Origin: Yarrowia lipolytica
Taxonomy: Eukaryota; Ascomycota; Dipodascomycetes; Dipodascales
Direction: 5' to 3'
NCBI RefSeq assembly: GCF_001761485.1
Contig: NC_090770.1
Coordinates: 1,240,001 to 1,304,000 of the forward strand
Length of the DNA: 64,000 nt
Every line of letters begins with the position of its first letter. Position 1 is the first letter of the stretch. Both the position numbers and the translations under genes were made by a program. Shown here piece after piece: positions 40,161-48,446 of the stretch. A model generated the notes under the pieces. The model was not told where the DNA came from, did no database searches, and saw only the letters and a program-made list of their open reading frames with translations.

Positions 40161-41210
40161 CCCAAAATTCGAGTACTGTACCTGGAAGAACATTGAGAAG
40201 TCCAACTGGGCCACAGTACACAAGCTCAGTTAGAAGCTCTTGACTTCCGCGGCCTGATGGTGATATTAGTTGAAGATGCTGAGTGGAGTGAGTTGTGGTT
40301 AAAGTACTGTACCTCTCTAACTCATGATTTTTGATAGACAGAAGTGATCACCAAAGTTATTGCCGTACGAACGGGCCCTTGTGGTCCGACAACATGCCAT
40401 TGGGTCCAGAGAGGAGGTGAGGAGTGAATTTTGCCCAAAATGTTAACCCGAGTGCTCCAGAACGGTTCTCCAGAGCCCTCACGAATCCAAAATCTGCCTA
40501 AAACGAGCTCCAAACGAGCTCCAAACGAGCTTCGACTGAGCCATAAATGCTCTAACAACGTGACCTAGCTGCTTGTAATAAATGTTACCCTTGCCGTATT
40601 GGACATACCAGACACATGAGCCATTATCAAACCCATTTGAGAAACAACGCGGTAAGTGGAGGAGGTAGGAGGATGCGCTATTCTGTAAATTGAGAGTAAT
40701 ACGACTAGTTGAGAAGCATGGATTTGTTTTGGGGGCGTTTTTCTCTTAGAGTAATGTCACAGAAAACCACAATGGTGGGTCGACGAAGTGAATGTTGGTG
40801 TACACTCGTACAACTACAACAACTCATTCAACTACAACTACTCATACAACTGCAAGTACTCGTACAACTACAATTACAGTAAGAGTATGAGTCTGTTTGA
40901 CCATGAATAATGGCGATTCAAAGTCCCTTACACGTTCCGATCATTGGTTCATTATATACATCGGATCTCCCCCTTCCTAGTAAACAACAGCCGGTGTCAT
41001 GGTCAGTTTCATCAACGTTTGCTCGTGATCTGCTGGAAAATATCATTATAGAAGCAGTTATGATTATATTCGGCGATATATTAAGAAACAAACATCACAC
41101 GGTCTTGTTTTGATTGTTTTTGATTGTTTTTTTTTTTTTTTGACTGTTTTATTAGTCAGCAATATTCCCATTGTGGGACCCAACTTTCTACAACCGAAAC
41201 CCATTCGCGC
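40161..41210. other. 1-kb spacer before tRNA-Lys
   Basis: Contains a short tandem repeat (gagctccaaac, 40505-40530), a cluster of caactacaactactcat-type repeats at 40806-40880 and a run of 15 T at 41129-41143. No gene is seen. Confidence 0.4.
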
Positions 41211-41292
41211 GCCTGGCTAGCTCAATCGGTAGAGCGTGAGACTCTTATTCAAAGCAATCTCAAGGCTGTGGGTTCAAGCCCCACGTCGGGCT
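41211..41292 (+). tRNA. tRNA-Lys(CUU) with a 9-base intron
   Basis: The acceptor gcctggc pairs with gtcgggc. The D arm is gctcaatcggtagagc, the anticodon stem is tgaga/tctca with loop ctCTTa, and the intron is about ttcaaagca. The T arm is tgtgggttcaagccccacg. A T-run follows (ccctttttt). Confidence 0.95.
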
Positions 41293-41999
41293 CCCTTTTT
41301 TATATCCACCACTATCAGGGTATCAGTATGTCGTTTGTTTACTATCGGTACTGTACAGGAGCATAGTACAGCTTGTCGAAGTACTTCAACCGCCCCACCT
41401 TGAGAGACTTTACAGCCTAGAGTATGTGAAAATTCAGTCCAATTTTTCATGGAAAGCACCTCTGTGGATATACACAGTGTATTTCCAAGTGTTTCTGCTG
41501 CCTGCGACGATTCTCACCATTCTCTGGGCAAGTTCAGATCTAACTTATCACATAACGTACAAAATGTACTGTACATACGATAACAAGCAACTTACAAGCA
41601 ATATAAACAACCTCGTTGATACTCACTCGTCTATTGCTCCACCTCTGCTGATCCATCTATTGACAATTGTACAGTATTAGTAGTAACGTGGTACTTACGG
41701 TATACTGTACATTGTAGATATTGTACTGCAGTATCAAAGGGCTTAACGATCGTCATAGGTTTGGCAGGGATACAGAGCTACGGACACTCTCGGTGAGACG
41801 ACATTGTGCGGCTCTAGTTCATAATACTACTTACACCCATAAGAGACAGATTGGCTTGATTCGAGAGTAGGATAGAGACAGTATGTACATACTGTACAGT
41901 TCTAGATAGGCTTACTATCTTTGGTACCATTTTCCGTTCGGTAACGGCAAAAGATTTGAGGGGCCATTGTCAACATTGCAATGAGCCCTTTCATTGGAT
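41293..41999. other. Spacer between tRNA-Lys and the small spliced gene
   Basis: Contains scattered gtacatactgtac-type palindromic phrases (41570, 41700, 41884-41898) and is otherwise A/T-rich. No gene is seen. Confidence 0.4.
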
Positions 42000-42431
42000 T
42001 CATGTTGCCCAGCATCTGTTTCGCTCGTCTGGAAGCGAGACCCACAGGTCTGGCTCTTCTTTACGGCTTTTGGCAATGCGACGTCCATTTGGCAAGGTCG
42101 TTTCCCAGAGCAATTGATCTCCCAGGACTGAGATTGAGCTTTTTGCGTTGAGACTTTCGGCCAGCAGGGAAGGATCAATCTCAGACTGCAGCACCGAGTC
42201 CATGGCGGACTGCTGTGACAGGAGAAACTCAGACTTTCCAGGGACTGAAGTGTCGCCGCTATGTTAGTAATCAGTGGTAGTTCAATGCTGGTCCTGACGT
42301 GACCGACCCGAGTTACTCACCTGATAGATCACACACCTATATCTCACACACCTATATCTCACACACCTATCACACACTCACCTCAATGTTCGTTGGCCGA
42401 GGTGGTGGAGAGAGAGGCTGAGATGTGTCAT
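42000..42431 (-). CDS. Small two-exon gene, unknown function (102 residues)
   Basis: Exon 1 is 42431-42382 and exon 2 is 42258-42000. The ATG at 42429-42431 has an in-frame TGA shortly upstream. The 123-base intron (42381-42259) begins GTGAGT and ends TACTAACATAG, exactly the Yarrowia splice pattern with the branch point next to the acceptor. Splicing joins the two exons in frame: MTHLSLSLHHLGQRTL then SGDTSVPGKSEFLLSQQSAM, ending LWVSLPDERNRCWAT. A second GTGAGT at about 42316 would bring a stop into frame. The first exon is rich in Ser/Leu/His with one Arg and might be a mitochondrial presequence. I do not recognise the protein, and the reading depends on the intron being real. Confidence 0.55.
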
Positions 42432-43415
42432 TAGGCTGCGTTTTGACTTGCCAAATCAAGTTGCAACGCGAAATTTATCAAGTGAAATCTATAAAGTGAT
42501 TCATAAAGAGGGTCTGAGATGAGTGAGACTTCAATTGATGGGATCCTGCGAGTAGGACAGTTACGGCGATTGCAAGTGTCTTTGTGCAATTTGTTTATTC
42601 GTGCTTGTAGTTGTACTTGTAGTTGTAGTTGTAGTTGTACAGTATGTACAGTACAGTACTTGCACTTGTTCTTGTACGTAGATCTGGGTTTACTTGTACA
42701 CACACAAGGGAATAGAAGGCAGATGTTCAGTCAAGTATTCAGTTACATGATCCAACTAAATTATAACTACTATAACTAGTACAGTCGAGGGGATCTCAAA
42801 CCCACCAATAAGCGGTTTTTAGAGCGAATCAAAGAAACAAAACCCATGAAAGATGAAGAAAGCCTTCGAGTTCCACCCTCCACTTTTACTTTATCATCTC
42901 ACCTACACTTGTGTCGAGTTATGTCGACTTGTGCGGAGTATGTCGAGTATGCAATAAAATTGGCATATAGAATATGTTCACTAGATCCTGATCTCTTGAG
43001 CTCACCTGGTGAGTAGGTTTTTCTTCCATTTTATGTCATTCTACTACGTTTTCAGGTTTTCCATTGTTTTTTCTATGAATTTTTATTTTTTATTCTCTAG
43101 TAAGCAGAAATTGGATGCTGAATGATAGCACTCTTCCAAATCTGTAACTAATCGGTGATGGGTATATCGTCAATATATCCCTAGATACGAAGCAGGAACC
43201 GGCCATCCTACTCTACAGAGCAATACACCAATAGTACGAGCTCCGGAAGTCGTATAAACATAACTTCATACTTGCGAGTGGTGGCTATATATTATTCTAA
43301 TGATTCATTATCAGCTTATATACCTAGTAAGCCGGGTTATTGGCGTTCAATTTGTTTTTTTTGGTTTTTTTCACTTTACGAACCAAATTGCCATTTTCTC
43401 CCCCGACCACCACAA
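42432..43415. other. 1-kb spacer
   Basis: Contains repeats of ttgtagttgtacttgtagttg at 42605-42660 and A/T-rich sequence, plus a CTG-GTGAGT donor-like site at about 43018 with no exon support. A copy of the tRNA-upstream repeat lies at 43288-43353. No gene is seen. Confidence 0.4.
43288..43353 (+). repeat. tRNA-upstream repeat, copy D
   Basis: Reads tatattattctaatgattc, attatcagcttatatacct, then gggttattggcgttcaattt. It lies 62 bp before the degraded tRNA at 43416 and about 255 bp before the tRNA-Gly/5S unit. Confidence 0.7.
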
Positions 43416-43500
43416 GAGGACGTGGCGTAATGGTAGCGCATTGGTGAATCATGGCTAACAGATCAGGAAACCATATCAATCGTTTCAAGTCTTATCCAGA
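43416..43500 (+). pseudogene. Degenerate tRNA (perhaps tRNA-Trp)
   Basis: The start gaggacgtggcgtaatggta plus gcgc has a good A box and D arm. A B-box-like gtttcaagtct follows at about 43486. Between them gatcagga recalls the 3' anticodon stem of fungal tRNA-Trp, but the 5' stem does not pair and no acceptor 3' half is seen. It is probably a dead tRNA gene. Confidence 0.35.
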
Positions 43501-43609
43501 CTCGAGGTTGGTTTAGTTTGTTCTCATAAAAGATGGTAGACGGATTTTTCATGACTAATCAAAACACCCTATGACTAGCTTCTGAATCGTTACAAACAAA
43601 TCAAACTCA

Positions 43610-43680
43610 GCGCCGATGGTTTAGTGGTAAAATCCATCGTTGCCATCGATGGGCCCCCGGTTCGATTCCGGGTCGGCGCA
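43610..43680 (+). tRNA. tRNA-Gly(GCC), fused to a 5S-like sequence
   Basis: The acceptor gcgccga pairs with tcggcgc, and the discriminator is A. The D arm is gtttagtggtaaaat, the anticodon stem is catcg/cgatg with loop ttGCCat, and the T arm is cccggttcgattccggg. There is no intron. It is identical to the gene at 59550. Confidence 0.97.
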
Positions 43681-43684
43681 ACTC

Positions 43685-43808
43685 TGTTACGGCCAATATC
43701 CTGGTGAAAATACGGCTTCCCGTTTCCGATCAAGCCATAGTCAAGCACCAGAGAGCCCAGTTAGTATTGTAGTGGGAGACCATACGAGAATCCTGGGTGC
43801 TGTAATCT
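43685..43808 (+). rRNA. 5S rRNA copy with four extra bases (possible pseudogene)
   Basis: It begins 4 bases after tRNA-Gly, like the copy at 59625. It differs from the two uniform copies by a first-base change (tgttac), an extra A in ggccaatatc, two extra T in cccgtttccg and an extra A in atcaagcc, giving 124 bases. All changes fall in the 5' half. The rest (agagagcccagttagtattg and the 3' end) is identical. The extra bases fall in helix I, loop and helix III regions and would disturb folding, so it may be a dead copy or may contain read errors. Confidence 0.7.
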
Positions 43809-44596
43809 TTTTTCAGTCGCGCAGCGGCCGAGTTTTGCCATCTTTTTACCCAGTTTCTCATCCTGCCTTCAAATCCATCCACATCTTTACTCTGGACCTC
43901 GCGTTATCACGAAATTAATTTAGCTCTGAAACGCGTCACGAAAACTATTAACTCGAAGTGTCGTCGACGCGTCAAACTCCGTCAACAGACGACCGAAACC
44001 CGCACTCGGTTCACAAGGCCCATGTTTCTGAATCGTCTGTCAGTCCTCTGAAATCCTTGCTCATGTGATTGCTCACGTGAACACCCATGCCCACGTGAGA
44101 TGAATCACTACCGGAACGAGTCTGCTCGTCAGGGAGAATCCAATACCAATCTATAGAGTCTAGTCTCCACACAACCAGAATCGGATCAATCGGTTCTTCA
44201 CGAGCTCCAGATCGTAAAAGTTCCGTTCCGTCAATCCCACCGTGATCATCAACTGAGCTGAGACCATATCAGCCAGATTATCGACATTCTCACAGGTTTA
44301 GTCAGCGAGGTGATGGAGCTGGTTGCGCAAGTACAAGTACAAGTAAGTACAAGTACAACATATTGAACCGAGTTGCGTGCTAACAGTGACTTCTCCGTCA
44401 GAGGCGGCTCGATTGCTATTTTCAACTCATATTGCAACATCCAACTGGTCTGCATATATCAAACTGTCAGATGTCAAACAAGCCAACATGAGAAGAAGAA
44501 ATGCAACCAAGTGAATTGTCTGGGATATTCAAAGGTGAATAATTGCACTTGAAGTTGCCAAATTGTGCAAAAAATCAGTGATGCCTGAAGAAAAAA
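43809..44596. other. Spacer between the tRNA-Gly/5S unit and tRNA-Cys
   Basis: The first 65 bases resemble the sequence after the other tRNA-Gly/5S unit at 59745 (cagtcgcg, agcggccgagttttg). Then come short cacgtga repeats near 44060-44100 and a caagtacaagtac run at 44328-44360. No gene is seen. Confidence 0.45.
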
Positions 44597-44668
44597 AGGT
44601 CCCACCGAGATTCGAACTCGGGACCTTAAGATTTGCAATCTCACGCGCTACCGCTGTGCCATAGGACC
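44597..44668 (-). tRNA. tRNA-Cys(GCA)
   Basis: On the minus strand the acceptor ggtccta pairs with tgggacc. The D arm is ggcacagcggtagcgc, the anticodon stem is tgaga/tctta with loop ttGCAaa, and the T arm is cccgagttcgaatctcggt. There is no intron. A T-run follows. A member of the tRNA-upstream repeat family lies 56 bp upstream. Confidence 0.95.
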
Positions 44669-44723
44669 GGATTTTGAGAGGAGCTCGAGGGTTTACTGCG
44701 GTATCCGAAAAGCGTCCAAAAAT

Positions 44724-44780
44724 CATCTCATTAGAATAAAAAAAAATCATTAGAATTAAAAATAAAAAAAAAAAAAAATC
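44724..44780 (-). repeat. tRNA-upstream repeat, copy E (tail part, twice)
   Basis: The plus strand reads ctcattagaataaaaaaaaa, then tcattagaattaaaaataaa and A-runs. On the tRNA-Cys strand this gives t-tract plus attctaatga, in the same orientation to the tRNA as the other copies. Confidence 0.65.
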
Positions 44781-45200
44781 TCTCAAATTCCGCAATTCCA
44801 GAGGATTTTTGACACACTAAATACAGTCATGGTGATTAAACAGGTTCAAGAAACAGCATAGAAAGGCTTTCACTTCAATATCCCCATGTATCATGAGTAG
44901 TTGTGTATGGTTAGAAAATGAAAAAGTCCGCAGAATCATTTTCTGTATGGAGACTTCCTAGCGCTTGGGGGAGAGGGGGAATGACCGACGGGGCTCTGAA
45001 TAACTGCTATCTAACTTCATACAGAAATACAGTCTCTCTTAAAAGTGAAGTATTCATTAATACAGCACGATAATGTCTAATTAGAAGGAGTATCAAATTG
45101 GAAAGAGTATCAAAAACTGCAAGACCTGGAGAGTTGCCTACCAACAGGATGGAGGAACTACTCATCTTGACATTACAACTGTCGGTCTTTGCCTCATGTT

Positions 45201-45280
45201 TCATTATATCCTCAGTCAGTCCATTATATCCTCAGTCAGTTCATTATATCCTCAGTCAGTTCATTATATCCTCAGTCAAG
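45201..45280. repeat. 20-bp tandem repeat (4 units)
   Basis: Unit tcattatatcctcagtcagt, 4 copies with one base difference in the second and one at the end of the fourth. It lies upstream of, and in frame with, the ORF at 45385, and ends about 105 bp before its likely start. Confidence 0.9.
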
Positions 45281-45384
45281 TCACCTTAATCCAGGGTTGT
45301 CTTCTTAATCCTGGGTTGTCTAATCCCGAGTTGTCTTCTTATTCATTCTGTCACCATCTTAAGCATCTGTGTCACTGTGTCACT

Positions 45385-46362
45385 ATGTTTTCCAACACCC
45401 GCCGAGAAGATGGCGGCGTCGCCAGTTTCGAGCTCAATCTACGTTACAACCAGCTTTTGAAACAACGATATACACTGAAATGCCAGGTTCAGGGCATCAA
45501 CGACAGCAACGAAGGGCTCTTGCACCGGCTCAATAAGGCTTGCGATACCAGACTTGCGGCCGAAATGGAGACACTCAAGAACGTTCATTGTCTCAATCAC
45601 GAGCCCGCCAGGGTCGCAGTTCCCGAGCAAGGAGAGCCCGGTTTCGGCTTCAGTATCTCTTCGACCCCTCCAACTGGTGTTTCCCCCGACTCACCAGTCC
45701 GAATCGAGACTCCCGACGCCAGAACAGTGGCAAAGCTCGAGCTGGAGGTCCACGAACTCAGCCTGGAGTTTGACCGGCTCGTAAACCTCAACCACTTCCT
45801 CTCCAAGGAGGTCACGCTTCTCCAAGCTTATGACCCATCCATTGTCCTTGTGAGGTTCCACAATGTCACGAATCCTTGCGACATCAAGAGATACTTTCTC
45901 TCCTGTCCCAGAGATAGCTTGATCGACGACATTGTCCTCCGTCTTCCGTCAGATTGGAATGTGTCTCTCACATCGCAGTTTGTGGGCACCGGAGACCGTC
46001 TTGGTGTCTTTAACAAGCCCGGAGCCCGTCTCAAAGACCTGCGAGGGTGGGTGAGATACCTGGAGCTGGGTGGCCTGGTGTTTGTGTCTGATTGCACAAC
46101 TGGGGCGGGTTCTCAGACCGCGGTAACTGGAGAGATTCCCTCACCACCTCTGGAATCAGATGCTGGCGGCGATTCAAGGTCTCGGAAAAGCAAACGAGCC
46201 GGTAATGTCCCCGTCTTAGAGGATCAACCCTTTGCTTCTCCTTCGACCTCTTCCTCGGACACTGGTCGCAAGAAGAGAAAAGTTGCTGCGACCAGAGAGG
46301 TCCCCTTGGCTAGAAAGAAGAGAAAAGCGGCAACTTCTCGATCCAACCCAACAAAGAATTAA
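45385..46362 (+). CDS. Unknown protein, probably nuclear, with basic C-terminal signals
   Basis: The ATG at 45385 gives 325 residues. An in-frame ATG at 45196 would add 63 residues encoded largely by a tandem repeat, so I prefer 45385. Residues about 10-60 and 110-150 look like coiled coils (FELNLRYNQLLKQRYTLKCQ, VAKLELEVHELSLEFDRLVN). Residues about 155-240 form a mixed region (SIVLVRFHNVTNPCDIKRYF, DDIVLRLPSDWNVSLTSQFV, WVRYLELGGLVFVSD), perhaps a small folded domain. The tail is Ser-rich with clusters KKRKV and RKKRK, two nuclear-localisation-like signals. I do not recognise the family. Codon usage is normal, and the frame is intact. Confidence 0.65.
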   Translation: MFSNTRREDGGVASFELNLRYNQLLKQRYTLKCQVQGINDSNEGLLHRLNKACDTRLAAEMETLKNVHCLNHEPARVAVPEQGEPGFGFSISSTPPTGVSPDSPVRIETPDARTVAKLELEVHELSLEFDRLVNLNHFLSKEVTLLQAYDPSIVLVRFHNVTNPCDIKRYFLSCPRDSLIDDIVLRLPSDWNVSLTSQFVGTGDRLGVFNKPGARLKDLRGWVRYLELGGLVFVSDCTTGAGSQTAVTGEIPSPPLESDAGGDSRSRKSKRAGNVPVLEDQPFASPSTSSSDTGRKKRKVAATREVPLARKKRKAATSRSNPTKN

Positions 46363-47434
46363 TTTAGACCGTCCCGATTGTCTTGCTTGAAACAAGGACA
46401 ACATGCTCCAACTTATCTAATGAACATAACACCATACATTTCAGAAACAATGGAAAGCCATCTCTCGGACTATTGTCTCTCCGTAAGTACTACAAGTAGA
46501 GCGTGTTGAACCTGTCCATTCTAACCTGATGACTACCTTCTTGACTCGTGTCTCAACTACTCCCCGAGTTTTTTCCGACTAACATGCCTCCTTCAACCTG
46601 AAACCACATACAATTGTTCCGGCTGAAAAATACCAGAGTCACCCCCGTGCCTTTCGAGTTCTCAAGAACCGCAATTGAAGTCGTCAGAGTAATGAGCCAG
46701 AGCCATTGAGCCCGAGCCATTGAGCCCGAGCCGCGGATTGTGAGGGACTCAAGGGTTGTATTCCTTCTGGAGGACCTATCATTTCCACAGGCAACACTCC
46801 TGTTTGAAATACTCATACTCACAGGGCGAAACTCCTTTGTGAAGGTCTCATAGGACGCAACTCTAGCGAAACCATATCCAAGGTCAACAGGCTTGTCATA
46901 ATCTGCGGGAAAGAAGACCCTTTTGAGCTTGACTCATTATACCAGGAACCAATGTAACTCCTTGAGTCGATTTATGACTCCTTGAGTAGATTTAACACCT
47001 CGAAATGGATTGAATCACATCAATTTCATAGCCGAAATCACCGACTCCAACCATCAGACCAAGCCTCTTGATGAACATTTCTCGTCTGTATTCTCCTTCA
47101 GGGTGCCACAACTAGCCCAAAGACACCAGATATATGTAGGATTTTTTTTCCATCTATATACTGATGAAAATTGCAAACACCGACAACATTACTTTTCCAG
47201 TTTCTGTCCATCTCCATCACATCCGTACCCTCTCCAGAAAACAGTGTTGCTCCCACCTTTGAGGGTCTCTAAAATCCCATTCAGTGAAACAAAAGGAAAT
47301 GTTTTTGATCGATACTACTAATAAAGGGGCGACTAATCATCTCATGTTACTTTACAAGCCGTCAGCGACGTATTTTCTCGTTTTTTACATTTTTAGGAAT
47401 AAAACAAAAGTTCACTTTCACTAAGAAAATTCTC
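46363..47434. other. 1.1-kb spacer before tRNA-Tyr
   Basis: No gene is seen. A minor direct repeat (gagccattgagcccgagccattgagc) lies at 46700-46730. A weak frame at 47010-47321 has no recognisable product. Confidence 0.4.
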
Positions 47435-47522
47435 CTCCCGGTGGCCAAGCTGGTTTAAGGCGCGAGACTGTAATGGTAAAATTGTAATCTTGAGATCGGG
47501 CGTTCGACTCGCCCCCGGGAGA
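47435..47522 (+). tRNA. tRNA-Tyr(GUA) with an intron
   Basis: The acceptor ctcccgg pairs with ccgggag and the discriminator is A. The D arm is gccaagctggtttaaggc, the anticodon stem is agact.../aatctt with GTA, and the intron is about 13-14 bases (tggtaaaattgta). The T arm is cgggcgttcgactcgccc. A T-run follows directly. Confidence 0.95.
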
Positions 47523-48035
47523 TTTTTTTTTGGCGGTGCTCTGGAGAGTGTTGTTAACTGGAGTGTGTCTGTATCTGCATCTATCTGGATATTTCCATTT
47601 TATTTCATTTTATTATTGGCCTGCATACCACTGTCGTTTTCTGCCAAAATGCAGCTATACCCAACCAGCATAAAGGTACACAGTATTTTGAGAGAGTGGG
47701 ACAGGAGAATGTTGATATTTTTTGCGGGAAGAATATTGTGTGAAAAATATCGAAGAATATTGGGAATATTGTTTGCTCTAGATGCCTGCACGCACTGTAT
47801 ATTGCTTTTACAGTCCAAAATACATGTCCGGCGCGGAAGAACAGACTGGAACTCGTTAGTGAGTTCTTGGAAGCTTCCAACTAAAATCCAAGTAGAATCC
47901 CGCACTCTAACCAAGTACAAGAAAGAATAACTTCGGTACAACAACAGACCAACTACAACTCAACTACAATACAGTACAGCACGACTACAATATTCCTACA
48001 GGTGAAAAAGAGAGTACAATGTAGCGTCGACAAGA
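47523..48035. other. Spacer after tRNA-Tyr
   Basis: A 146-codon frame at 47490-47930 starts inside the tRNA and is not a gene. Short actacaactcaactacaata repeats occur near 47950. Nothing else is seen. Confidence 0.4.
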
Positions 48036-48446
48036 TCAACCGCAAGGAAGCGGAATAGAGTCACTGGTATTATCCGGACCGGGATTATCCACATGACTCC
48101 AAGAGTCCTTTTCCCAACCGTCCTCTGAAAAGTGCCGAATACCGAGGTACATGTCGACAGAAGCATATCGAAAATGGTACCAAAATGATGGTGTGAACGA
48201 GCCGAATCCAACTGTGCTATCAATGAGTTCATGGCATCGCTGTAGGTTCCACAAATCGGACTTCCGGAAGTCCCGTATAATAGTCCACTTTGTTACCGAC
48301 ACGGACACATTGAGAGCAAAAGTCCACCCACGTGACAAAACCCCGATATTTAATTTCCGATTTGAAACCTGATCGAACAAGCGGTTCTTGGTCCGAGACA
48401 TGTGCTGATCCGGGAGCCACAGTGTGTCTAAATTCACAGCAATCAT
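48036..48446 (-). CDS. Hypothetical ORF, weakly supported
   Basis: The ORF has 136 codons from an ATG at 48444-48446. The translation (LDTLWLPDQHMSRTKNRLFD, FVGFGSFTPSFWYHF-like composition rich in W, F, H and S) does not match a family known to me and has no clear domain. There is no TATA or C/T-rich leader on its upstream side; A/T-rich sequence precedes it. It may be chance or decayed sequence. Confidence 0.25.
   Translation of the reverse strand: MIAVNLDTLWLPDQHMSRTKNRLFDQVSNRKLNIGVLSRGWTFALNVSVSVTKWTIIRDFRKSDLWNLQRCHELIDSTVGFGSFTPSFWYHFRYASVDMYLGIRHFSEDGWEKDSWSHVDNPGPDNTSDSIPLPCG

Noticed and set aside
44343-44394. Possible 50-base intron (GTAAGT to GCTAACAG)
   Set aside because: The donor lies inside a tacaag repeat, and joining the flanks gives an immediate stop. 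There is no exon support.
47490-47930. Plus-strand ORF of 146 codons
   Set aside because: It begins inside tRNA-Tyr and has no known product.
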